From Symsagittifera roscoffensis (Eukaryota > Xenacoelomorpha > Acoela > Convolutidae): DNA of 64,000 bases. The notes under the pieces were generated by a model that was given only the letters and a program-made list of their open reading frames with translations, did no database searches and had not been told where the DNA came from. Where the stretch lies: positions 63,080,754 to 63,144,753 of the forward strand of contig NC_087065.1 in the NCBI RefSeq assembly GCF_963678635.1. Direction: 5' to 3'. Position 1 is the stretch's first letter, and each line of letters starts with the position of its first letter. The translations under genes were made by a program, and so were the position numbers. Positions 55,146 to 64,000 of the stretch are shown in pieces.

Positions 55146-56804
55146 CCACAGGTCTATGTGAGGGATGTGATCAGACGTCAACAGGAGTTGAACGATTTAT
55201 GCAGGCGAAAAACTCAGCAAGCACAGGCAAGTCAGAGGAACAAATTCGACAAGAAAGCAGCTGGTGCAAAAGCTTACAAGGTGGGAGATTACTTATTGGT
55301 ATTTCAGAACGTTATACCACCGAAAGGAACGAAAAAGCTCCTAAAAAAGTGGAGGGGACCCATCATGATTACAGAAGTGCACCAGGAGGGACGCTTTTAT
55401 AGACTGAGCACTGGCCGAGCCGCCCACTACGAGAACATTAAGCCACACAATCTATCGACAGAAGACTGGTGTATACCTGCAGACATGGAAGAAGGGGATT
55501 ATCTAATGATGGATCCTGCTTGTGAGGTCAACGAAAAGGGCACCAGGGAGAAGAACGATGGAAACGAAGTCGTGGAGGAAGGAACGGATACACCGCTGGA
55601 CCTGGAGCCAAACGAGGTGATTGGAGCGGACGATGAAACGTTACCCTACGCAGAGGAGGATTGGCAGGATCCCGAACAGATAGAGGTTCCCAAGAACTTG
55701 GAACCGGATCTTCCGTACACGATACAGACTCGTCAGAAGGACGGGACAAGACCAAGAAAGAAATATAATCCTTACGGTGACGACTTTGTAGTGGATAGGA
55801 TAGATCTGAAGAAGATAGTAGAAGAAGTAGTGGGTCTAGAAGAAATAACTGTGTCACAAGACATTGACATAGTCGATGATCACGACGATGAGTGGGTCGA
55901 CGACCGGTCGAAACTCGAAGTAGAATTCGACGACGAGCAACAGCAGTCAGATGAACAAGACTTGACGAACCTGCGTGTCTTAGAGTGGCTGAACGAAATG
56001 ACTTCGCAGCCAGAGGGGACCAGCGTCACGATTCAAGACGTAGATCGTGAAAGCATGAAATACACCAAGACCGAACGAGATGATCCTTCCTGGGCTGCCC
56101 AGGAAGGACAACTACTCATTCCAGCTTCTAACCTCGACTTGATACCCGGTATGCGATCGACGGGGACGTCGATGGATATTTTTGTCCGGGGAGTGGGGGT
56201 AGGACTTACCCACACTGAAAACTTGATAATAAAAAAATTAAGAGTAGCAAGAGAAACAGGAGACTTAGAAGCAGAAACAGGCAAAGAACTTAAGAAACCT
56301 GACATAGGGAGGGTAGTTGAGTCATATTTTAACTTACCGAATGAATATTCAAGTAACATAATACTAAAAGACAGTGATTTAATACTCACAAATAGAACAT
56401 GTGCGATAGCAATCACAGCAGACATGAATTTTAGGACAGCGTTAGCGGCAGATTTTAAGAGAGAATATAAAAACATAGAATTCCTTTGGAAGCAACGACC
56501 AGGAGTAGGGGGCGTAGCAGCCTTACCTCCGGTGGTGTCACAGATACCGGGAAAATACCTATGCTTCTTGGTGACGAGGGCAACGGAGAAGCAGCACGTG
56601 GACCCAGAGAAACTAGTCTTATCCTTGACGAGGTTGAGAGACTTCCTCGTGGAAATGGACGTGAAGGAGCTCTCGCTTCCAGTGTACGATCCAAACAGAG
56701 GACGACTGCATCCTCGGGAATTGTACGCGCTTGTACACGTGATGTTCTCTGATACTAATATACAAGTATATTTACATAAGAAATATTACTTAAGTATAGG
56801 CTGA
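55146..56804 (+). CDS. E2 integrase C-terminus, acidic linker and macro-like domain
   Basis: One open frame downstream of, and in frame with, the shared TAA. It begins with the integrase C-terminal module (VYVRDVIRRQQELNDLCRR, GDYLLVFQNVIPPKGTKKL, KKWRGPIMITEVHQEGRFY; GPY/F-type). Then comes a ~200-residue acidic linker (SQDIDIVDDHDDEWVDD). The last ~220 residues look like a macro domain of the TARG1/Poa1 type. A first strand and turn (NIILKDSDLILT) is followed by CAIAITADMNFRTALAADFK, in the place of the family's Gly-rich loop and following helix. Then come GKYLCFLVTRATEKQHVDP, LVLSLTRLRDFLVEMDVKEL, SLPVYDPNRGRLHPRELYAL and VMFSDTNIQVYLHKK, in the order of the last strands and helices. The Gly-rich ADP-ribose loops and the catalytic Asp region are altered, so activity is doubtful. 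The stop is a TGA at 56,802-56,804. Confidence 0.6.
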   Translation, partial: PQVYVRDVIRRQQELNDLCRRKTQQAQASQRNKFDKKAAGAKAYKVGDYLLVFQNVIPPKGTKKLLKKWRGPIMITEVHQEGRFYRLSTGRAAHYENIKPHNLSTEDWCIPADMEEGDYLMMDPACEVNEKGTREKNDGNEVVEEGTDTPLDLEPNEVIGADDETLPYAEEDWQDPEQIEVPKNLEPDLPYTIQTRQKDGTRPRKKYNPYGDDFVVDRIDLKKIVEEVVGLEEITVSQDIDIVDDHDDEWVDDRSKLEVEFDDEQQQSDEQDLTNLRVLEWLNEMTSQPEGTSVTIQDVDRESMKYTKTERDDPSWAAQEGQLLIPASNLDLIPGMRSTGTSMDIFVRGVGVGLTHTENLIIKKLRVARETGDLEAETGKELKKPDIGRVVESYFNLPNEYSSNIILKDSDLILTNRTCAIAITADMNFRTALAADFKREYKNIEFLWKQRPGVGGVAALPPVVSQIPGKYLCFLVTRATEKQHVDPEKLVLSLTRLRDFLVEMDVKELSLPVYDPNRGRLHPRELYALVHVMFSDTNIQVYLHKKYYLSIG

Positions 56805-57209
56805 GTGACGTGCGAGAGGGTGTTAGGCTAACGACTAAGTTGTATGTAATGTGCGATATGTGTGATATGTGTGTTATGTTATGTTATGTGTTATGTTATT
56901 AAGATCCTGGGTAAGAAGGGGTTAGTGACCATGAACAACTGAATGACAATCTTAGGAATAGATCCAAAGTTTGGACTGTCCAATCTTAGGTCGATTTCCA
57001 AAATTTTAGAGACCGATTGATTTTAATAAATTTTAGGATAAAAATCTTTTTATCTGACTGTTTTTAAATAAATATTAATGATATCTGTCAAGGTGAAACT
57101 GACAAGTGTGATATTCGTGACTTCTTTTCTAGATCCTGATTGATAATTTAATTGCTCACTTGAGTCAAAACCTAGTTTGAATCAAAATCAAATCGAATCT
57201 GAAGAACGA
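56805..57209 (+). promoter_or_regulatory. E2 spacer between pol and ORF3, possible splice acceptor
   Basis: Homologous to E1 34,704-35,105. It keeps the TGTTATGTTATGTGTTATG run (~56,871-56,895) and the T-rich CTTTTCTAGATCCTGATTGA (~57,124) just before ORF3. Conservation of a non-coding block between two coding blocks supports a regulatory role (spliced or internally initiated ORF3 mRNA), but its nature is not shown by the sequence. Confidence 0.4.
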
Positions 57210-58923
57210 ATGGATACTTTCAACTTGGATGAATTGATGGACCTGGCAGAGGCATATGTAGGGCCGATGATAGATGCGATCTATCGTCGGCTGATAGATC
57301 GAGACTTTGCTCTGAGGACCCAGAGGTAGTCATGTTGCTGATCGCCCTGATCAACATCTTGGGGCATGACAACCGTGGGGACCGCCCCACGGAAGTCCTG
57401 TTGATGGAAGCAAATGGAGAGAGGGGAGTACTAGACCGCCCGAACATGAGAGTGATGAGGTGGAGAAACGGGGCTCTCTCAGGGAGTGACTTGGCGAATG
57501 AGCCTGGATTGGGAAGTTCTAGGACTTATCAACCAGGTGAAATGCCTTTGCCCTCCAAGCCCAAGCCTGGGCTGAGGAGAATGCATCAAGAGATGAACAG
57601 CAAGGCTGCCTCGTCTAGTTCACCACTGAGAATAGCTGTGCCACCAAAGAGGGCGAGAGTAGAACAAGGGGTTCAAACGAACCAAACCATGCAAGATCTA
57701 GATGGGATGAAGGATGAGCTGGAGAGGATCAGGAAGGAGCTGGATGAAGTGACTAAGACCATGCTCATTACGGAGGACGACAGAGACATGTGGAAGAAAT
57801 TGTTTGAAGACTGCAACAAAAAGCAGAGTGAAGAAATTGAGCGCTTGAGGCGGGACTACAAGGAGCGATCGGAACGGGTGGCATTGAATACAGCCGTGGA
57901 AAAAGTGATACCTGCAAGCAGTATTCCTCGTGGGCAGTCCCCGATGGAACTCTTGACGCCTCGAGAAATGAGTCAGACAACGGAGACACGGCTCCCGACA
58001 GCGACAGATCGAGTGACAATCCCGGACCCTAGTGACACCTTGGGTGACCCCGTCGTGGAACAAATGGTGAGGAAGCTGATAGAGACAGCTGGACGACTGT
58101 TCGCCAACAAGAATGCGCCAGGTTCCGGGATGACTGCACCCTATGGAACGATCGATGACACGGGCAGAGTACGACTCTCCCAGACCATGATCAGACAGGG
58201 AATAAACGACGTGACACCACGACACCACTAAAGGGGAGCTCTAAGACCCCAGAAAGAAGAATACAGAAGATGCCAGCGAAGAAAGTGTCACGTGTAATAG
58301 ACATACAAAAGAACAATCAGTTGAGATATAACTTCACGGGAGTTCCGGAGACAGATCCGAAAGCTTGCTTCAATCGAGCGACTTGGCACCCGGCAGTAAA
58401 CCTGCAACAACCGCCATTGGGGACATCACATTTGATACTGGGAGACAGCTTGGTCAGATTACTATCAAGTTTGAGGACCTCTTGGGTCACCACGGTGATG
58501 GCCTTCGGAGGAGCGACTATAGCCCAGTTATATCGGATGGTGGAACTAATGAATCCAGGGAGGATCCCCAGTTTGATGATCCAGGTTGGAACGAACAACA
58601 TCTCGAGAAGTTCGGATGAGGAGGAAGCACTATGGGAATCGATGATGGTGTGCTTGTTAACTACTCTCTGGCAGAAGTTCAACTGCGCGGTACTGACCGT
58701 TTGCACTGTGCCTATGAATGCAAGAAGCTTGACAGCGGCAGGGAGAAGGCACAACGAAGGAGTGGTCAGGTGGAACAATATTTTGAGGAATCTCGCATGT
58801 CGGAATGCCGGAAGGATGATCCTCATGGACATCGAATATGAGTTGAGAGCGATGGATCAGGCCAGGCTGACCACAGACGGCATCCACTTCGATAGTATAG
58901 AAGGACAGGCCAGGAGCGATTAG
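57210..58923 (+). pseudogene. E2 ORF3, part 1: coiled coil and SGNH-like domain
   Basis: Opens at the ATG at 57,210 (MDTFNLDELMDLAEAYVG). One G is missing at ~57,315 relative to E1, shifting the frame, so both copies are broken here at different bases. From 57,422 to 57,948 it shows no difference from E1. The coiled coil and linker are as in E1. A frame change near 58,225 precedes the SGNH-like domain: LILGDSLVRLL, AFGGATIAQLYRMVEL, MIQVGTNNISRSSDEE, VLTVCTVPMNARSL and TTDGIHFDSIEG. The catalytic Ser, Gly, Asn, Asp and His are all kept. A short deletion near 58,910 ends the frame at 58,921-58,923. Confidence 0.7.
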
Positions 58924-60629
58924 ATGAGTTGGAGGTAGAACTCTTTGACACAGGAGTGCTGAGGGGAGAAGGAGCATCGAGCGAAACGGTGATTACCACC
59001 TTTGTGCCCCCTAACCTGGAAACACGCTTGGGGACGGTCACGGCCGTCACGAATTATAGACAGCAGAGTTCTAGCGAACCAGGTCAAAGGACGGATGTTC
59101 AAGATCGATTAGGAGAAGCACCGGTAAGGAGGACCATTCATCCTCGGAGAAGACTAGGAACTGTTAACCCAATCGAGGAGGCAGCCAGCACGTCTAGATC
59201 GGACACGAGATCGGAGACGACGAGTACCAGTAGAGAGGAGAGACGCCCGGGAAGAGGCTCGTTGATGTGGTCAAGACCCATACCATCTCTCTGGCATGTA
59301 TACAAAGATGAACTAATGAAGCTGGATCTCCAGAGGGTGAGCTTCATCGAAGATGCAAGGAGGATGCTGAATGGAGCGAGGCTATCCGTCAATAGACACT
59401 ACTCGATAACAGGCGTAGACTGGCTGATAGCCGCTAGCATAAACTTCAGTTCCACGACGGCCTTGAGATTTGCTGACCTAGAGGGACTGCCCTCTAATAA
59501 CACAACGGGACCAGTGAACGCGAGACCATTGCAGGATGTGAGATTGAATCATGATGAAGGGAATCGAGAAGAGAGACCTGGAAGACTCTTAGTAGCAAGG
59601 GCGCCAATCGGACAACATGTGAAGATGTTCAGGCAGGTGGCGACACCCCCGAGTCATCTGAAAGACAGAACATACCCGAAGCTAGTGAGTCAAGATGGTG
59701 ATGTCCAAAGATACGGCGGATTGAAAGCGATAAAGAAATATGAGACCATCTTCGCCGCCTATGACAAAGCAGAAATAAGGAAGGCCAAGATCATGATAGT
59801 AGCGAATTCAGAGTTCGTGTATATTTCCAAGTCTCTGTTTTGGCCGGACGTCATAATGTTGGCAGCGGTCGATCTGGACCTACTGCAATCAGTATCTCTG
59901 GCTATAAGGGTACAAAGACAGACGGACATGAACCCAATTACGATCGTGTTTGCTGGCATCAATGACCATCTACACAGTAGAGGTTTTCTGAGCAGACTCA
60001 GAGATCCTACAACGGCGGAAAATGCAGTGTGGCCAGCGATAAAGGATATCCTCCAGTCGATGGGTGAAGTGGTGGATGCGACGAAGGAGGGGTCGTTCAC
60101 CAAGGTGAAACCGAGAGTAGTGTTCGCGTTGTCTCCGGGGTATGCATATCTCCCGGATGAACTGAAATTCGTGTATGCGATCGTGACCTTGCTTTCGGAA
60201 GGGAAATATGATGTGATCATATCAGCCCCAAATCGCATGATAGAGATGGAGAACCTGAGGCCACTCAGGGCTGAACTACCTGCAGTATGGTCAGATATCT
60301 CGAACGCGATGAGAGGATTCAAGGACCATGCGCTGCACATGTTAGTGTTGGACAAGGTACTGGGGTTGGAACTGTCTAATTTCAGTCGACAGCTCAAACT
60401 GAAACCGGGAATAGACGACGACCATCGAGTGGTCGTAGCGCTGTCCAACGACTTATGGTTCCGAGCAATGGAAGTGACAGGTGAAGGCACGAGAAGGAAA
60501 AATTCACTAGAGACTAGAGCTCATTTGGAGGCGATGGTCTTGAGAACCAAGCCGGAAGCCAACCAATGGCTACACCTAAATCCTCGAGGAGGTGAACCTG
60601 GCGGAAAATGCTGGAGGAAAGACCGCTGA
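58924..60629 (+). pseudogene. E2 ORF3, part 2: second, degenerate SGNH-like domain
   Basis: An uninterrupted frame of about 566 codons that E1 mostly lacks. It starts with the shared LEVELFDTGVL and VITTFVPPNLETRLGTV, then a Ser/Arg/Thr-rich linker. A basic/helical segment follows (LWHVYKDELMKLDLQRVSF, FIEDARRMLNGARLSVN), then a region resembling a second SGNH fold. IMIVANSEFVYISKSL stands where block I would be, without the GDS serine. ITIVFAGINDHLHSRG stands like block III with G-x-N-D, and VVFALSPGYAYLPDE and VIISAPNRMIEMENLRPL follow. No DxxH is clear. It may be an inactive tandem copy of the upstream domain. The frame ends at 60,627-60,629 by a frameshift. Confidence 0.5.
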
Positions 60630-61861
60630 ATTTGTGAACAGAATGTGTCAGATTACCCTGGAAACTTTCTGGACCCAGGAAGTGAAGGGACAGGAAGGCT
60701 TTGAACGGACGGACAGCATGCTGGAAGGGTTGGGAGCAGGATGGACCGCGTCCTTCATGGCAAAAGTCTACCCGAAAGTCTCTTATTATTTGATAAAGGA
60801 ATTCCTCCAAGCAGTAGTGGAAGTGTCAATAGTAGAACTAATAGCCTTGTTCGTGACGTTTGGAGCAGAGAGCTTCGTGAAAGGACCGGCGATGCTGCTC
60901 ACCGAAGGAATCCAGAAGCTGCGGTTAGATGGGCTTCTAACATTGATTGCGATTACCCACGGAAACTTGGGAGGACTGATGAAATTGACACGTTGTCCAG
61001 AGCAGATGAGAGAGAGAGTGAGGAATTTAGATATGAAGAAATCCACGGACTCGTGGAATAAGATAAGAGACCTGACATACTCTTATCCAATATCTCTTAC
61101 AATAAAATCGCTTTGGAACGGGAGAAGACGAGACTATTGAAAGAGAAGAAGATGTTAGACGACATGTTGGGGGCATGCCTCTTTTAACCAATCTGAGCTT
61201 GGCTATGAGAAACGATCCCTCAGCATTGATCAGAGGAGCCACGGAGTTTGTGACAGTGATATATGGACCAGCAGTCACGTTTGCGTTCCCTGACGTTAAG
61301 GTGGAGGTATATAGGAGGTCGGTGTTGCACCTGAACCTCATATCAGCAGTGGACGGTAGTGCACTGAACTGGTGTGAGCAGCACACCTTGCGGGAGCTCA
61401 TGAGTGAAGATCTGTTATTTGCGAAAATATCAAAGCCAGAGATGACAGTCATCAACTTTGACGTTCACTTCCGTGATCGCATGGGAGAAGTAGAAAGAGG
61501 ACACATCGAGGTGTTTCCGAACCATAAAACAAATGGTGAGATGACCAGAGTGCCTCGTCTCGTTGCAGCATATCACAAGGTGAGAGAAGAGACGAAGGAT
61601 TGGGGTGATTACGAGAAGCTGCCGGAAGAAATCCCCGAATTCCCTCTGATAAGAAGGATGTTGCTCGGAGCAGTCTCCGTGGTACAAACTCCTATGTTGA
61701 GAGCATTTGAAACCAATGAAAGGAGAATAGGGAATTTCGTGGAAACGATGGATCTATACTTTGTAGGGAGAAATGCCGCCGTGTTACAATACACACGATT
61801 TGCATATACGGATCAAGCGATGAGAAGGCGAATAAGCAACGCCGCGACTCCCAAGATTTGA
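60592..61861 (+). pseudogene. E2 ORF3, part 3: unknown region
   Basis: Continues ORF3 in two frames. The first, up to 61,140, contains ENAGGKTAEFVNRMCQITLE, GAGWTASFMAKVYPKVSYYL and a hydrophobic helical stretch (VVEVSIVELIALFVTFGAES). After a break near 61,150 the second frame contains LTNLSLAMRNDPSALIRGAT, VTFAFPDVKVEVYRRSVLHL, PEMTVINFDVHFRDRMGEVE and RRIGNFVETMDLYFVGRNAA. The latter end is also present after the E1 deletion junction. No domain is recognised. The Ala/Leu/Val-rich stretch near 60,815-60,870 might be a buried helix or a membrane segment. Confidence 0.45.
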
Positions 61862-63203
61862 CGAAGAATGGGCGGGATTAGGCTTAGCTTCTATGAAGAT
61901 GAGAGGCAGGACCGAACTGGCTGAGGCCTCCTTGATCCTGACTAGTGTGAAACCGGAATTGAAAGTGGGAGGAACACTGCAGGCGAGAACCTTCCTAGCA
62001 CCCTTCGGCTGCGAGGAAATCAAAGTGGTCTATGGAGAAGAGGAAGATAGATCGGCCGGTACAATGATCATACCGAAGTTTCTGGAAGGAACCGACTACG
62101 ATAAGCAAGGACCCTCGGGCTCAAAGAAGGATATGTCAGAAGGAGATGACGGTCAGGGAGGAAGCCGTCAAACCGAAGAACCCATGCAACAAGATGCAAG
62201 TCAAGCAGATAGGGAAGACGACAAGGCATCGACAGGAGGAATATCCAGCCTGGATTTCAATTTCCTCAGTGACTTTGAGAATAATGCGGATACGTTGGAA
62301 GCGGCTGAGCCAGCAGACGAAGGCACTTCGACACTGGAACCTCCGTCAGCCTTTATGGAAATGAAACGGAATTTGCCGGAGAGCAGCTCTCCTGGCAATT
62401 CAAGAAATAACGAACAAAGAATCCTCATGGAATCACCTAGAAGGAGAAGAATAGAGGGCTCAGCCAGAGTACCTTTCTTGGGAACGTTGCCCGAAGAAGA
62501 GTGGGAAGTACATCACCGAGACCATGAAAGTAGGACGGGATGTAGATTGGACAGAATGGCGTTCATGGAAGAAGTCTGGACAGTAATTCAGAGCTATGGG
62601 ACCCAGTCTATTTTGAAAACAGGTCTCAACCGACCGTTGATGCGGGAAGTCCTTGACAAACTTGATGAGTGTGAAGGTAGATTGAGTGAGTTGTTGATTG
62701 ACTCAGTCACTGATGAAAGTGAAGCGAATTCTCCCATCAAGATGACACCGCAGGACGATAAAGGAGAGGTGGTGTATCTGTCAAGAACCAGGAGAGGAAC
62801 GATGCGATCGAAGTTGGTGATTGACAAGATCAACGCGATGAAAATGAAGTTAGGCAGCAGAGTGATGCCGAGGAGAGTAGGAAAGACGAAGAAGGATTCG
62901 GAGATATCGATGAAAGCTGTCAATTCAGCGAAACGAAAACGAGTCGAAGAAGCCATGGATTTGGGACAAGGTGATTATCAATTACCTGGCACGAACAGAA
63001 TGTTGACCGATGTAGCGATGGTGCCACCCATTCTCATGGCAGGAATAAAGTCAACAGGTTACAAATCCAGAAGGAGTGACCGCACTCTGACTGGAGCAAC
63101 CTTAGAAATGGAAATACTCAGCCAATGTGGAGAGAGCACAGTGAAAGACTTTAAGCCATCTCCCATGAATCACGGAAAGGGAAGTGTCGCAGGACAAATA
63201 TAA
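61862..63203 (+). pseudogene. E2 ORF3, part 4: acidic/basic region of unknown function
   Basis: One frame from ~61,893 to 63,203. It begins RTELAEASLILTSVKPELKV and GGTLQARTFLAPFGCEEIKV, followed by an acidic, probably disordered region (LDFNFLSDFENNADTLEAAE). A helical segment follows (MAFMEEVWTVIQSYGTQSIL, REVLDKLDECEGRLSEL), then a basic patch (SAKRKRVEEAMDLGQGDYQ) that could be a nuclear localisation signal. The TAA at 63,201-63,203 is specific to E2; E1 reads through it and has its own TGA 30 bases further on. So the ancestral frame continued into the next part. Confidence 0.55.
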
Positions 63204-64000
63204 CCAGTGGAATATAACCGACTAACAGTGTCGGAGACTGTGTCGATAGATGAACCCGCCGGTGGATACATGGAGATGTTAGAATACCGAAACTCGGCTA
63301 GAGGGTATGTGATGGCCCTGGAAGACGAAAAGGCCATGGAAGGTTATCTGGAGACGATGTTGCGAGGCACCACCCTCAAGCAGAAGGCGTACGGGACTCT
63401 AGCGTCGTCTGAGATACAGGCAGAAACGATGGAGCAGTTAGTGAGCCTTCCATGGAAAGCAGTGGTGTTACCGTACTTCGAAGAAGAAATGAGGACTGCG
63501 CCAAGAATACACGCTCTCATGGCAGTACCTTACGTGAGAACCGAGTTACAACTGAGGTTTGCCTGGTGCATGATGGGACTGACTCGCGAAGAATATGATT
63601 CAGAAGAAAGGAAGCGGTCAAAAGAAGAGAAGGTTTTCCCTATGACGAACCTGAGGGATCTGATAATCCAAGAGGGAGCAGCGGTAGCGTGTGCGAAGCG
63701 GAGAGACGCTCTCTGTTTCATTCGGTTGATGTTAGAGCAGATTTCAGTACCTGCATTGAACACCTGTGTCAAGATGATGAGGGAGGGCGATGAGGGAGCG
63801 AAGGCCTTACTCTTGCTAGCACTGCTGGATATGCAGCAAAGCAAACCGATGAGGGTGAATATGAAAGAACCCGAGGAGTTAGAGCCCATGAGAAAGATAC
63901 ACGAAATCGGGAGATTTTCAAACAAGGAGCTGAGACTCACTAAAGAGTCTATGGGGGCACTGCCGAAATCCAGTGAGTACTGTGGACCGATCAAGAAGAA
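63204..64000 (+). CDS. E2 ORF3, part 5: unknown region, cut by the window end
   Basis: Open from the TAA to the end of the window without a break (about 265 codons). It contains VSIDEPAGGYMEMLEYRN, SLPWKAVVLPYFEEEMR, DALCFIRLMLEQISVPALN, LLLLALLDMQQSKPM and SSEYCGPIKK. It is intact here whereas E1 has a frameshift near 39,115, so this copy shows the proper frame. No recognisable family. Confidence 0.5.

Larger units (their letters stand above)
43347..64000 (+). mobile_element. E2: second copy of the large Ty3/gypsy element, runs off the end
   Basis: Same order as E1, with a complete leader (44,257-47,213) and the ~2.6 kb of ORF3 that E1 lacks. ORF3 is still open at 64,000, so the 3' end and 3' LTR are outside the window. 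E1 and E2 differ by several percent with scattered indels. Lesions specific to E2 include a TGA in ORF1a (48,462), a stop-bearing 33-nt insertion (~50,465-50,500), a 50-nt deletion in RT (~51,796), a TGA at 53,368 and several frameshifts in ORF3. Confidence 0.8.

Noticed and set aside
55300-56040. Chromodomain after the integrase
   Set aside because: A GPY/F-type module and an acidic linker are present, but no aromatic-cage chromodomain pattern.

Overview
The window is animal nuclear DNA dominated by retrotransposons, with one recognisable host exon. The animal origin is inferred from a FAM210-type (DUF1279) mitochondrial protein exon ending in a canonical GT donor, a CR1/Jockey-like LINE, a LINE fragment with a conserved linker, a Penelope-like fragment and Ty3/gypsy elements. 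AT-rich non-coding DNA and the small-gene style would suit an invertebrate, perhaps a nematode, but nothing here fixes the species. A 200-base run of N at 22,819-23,018 shows this is a draft scaffold.

Layout. 1-11.6 kb: AT-rich DNA with no convincing gene. It holds degenerate tandem repeats (2.3-4.7 kb, 5.2-5.5 kb, 10.0-10.7 kb), tRNA-like SINE remnants and two dispersed short repeat families. 11.7-13.1 kb: a decayed LINE reverse transcriptase fragment on the minus strand. 14.7-15.4 kb: the FAM210-like exon on the minus strand. 16.3-20.6 kb: a nearly full-length but inactivated CR1/Jockey-like LINE on the plus strand. 23.3-24.4 kb: a minus-strand Ty3/gypsy RNase H fragment and a Penelope-like GIY-YIG fragment. 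24.4-64 kb: two head-to-tail copies (E1 and E2) of one very large Ty3/gypsy family, separated by long terminal repeats.

The large family is the main result. Each copy has: (i) a long leader with an array of a CCGGAGGGGTC motif; (ii) ORF1a, a charged, partly coiled-coil protein; (iii) a gag-protease-RT-RNase H-integrase polyprotein that overlaps ORF1a by 32 nt in the +1 frame in both copies and ends in what looks like a degenerate TARG1/Poa1-type macro domain; (iv) a conserved ~400 bp non-coding spacer; (v) ORF3, a giant reading frame in the position where env would lie. When the two copies are compared, ORF3 would be about 8.9 kb. It contains a coiled coil, an SGNH/GDSL hydrolase-like domain with all catalytic blocks, a second degenerate SGNH-like domain (E2 only), and large regions I do not recognise. 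The element would be at least 17 kb.

Both copies are dead by independent mutations and also share two breaks: an in-frame TAA after the integrase core and a frame change between RNase H and integrase. E1 has lost ~2.6 kb of ORF3 and is 5'-truncated at a Penelope-like fragment. E2 has a 50-nt deletion in RT and runs off the window end. A 527-bp stretch of ORF3 shows no difference between copies that otherwise differ by several percent, suggesting gene conversion.
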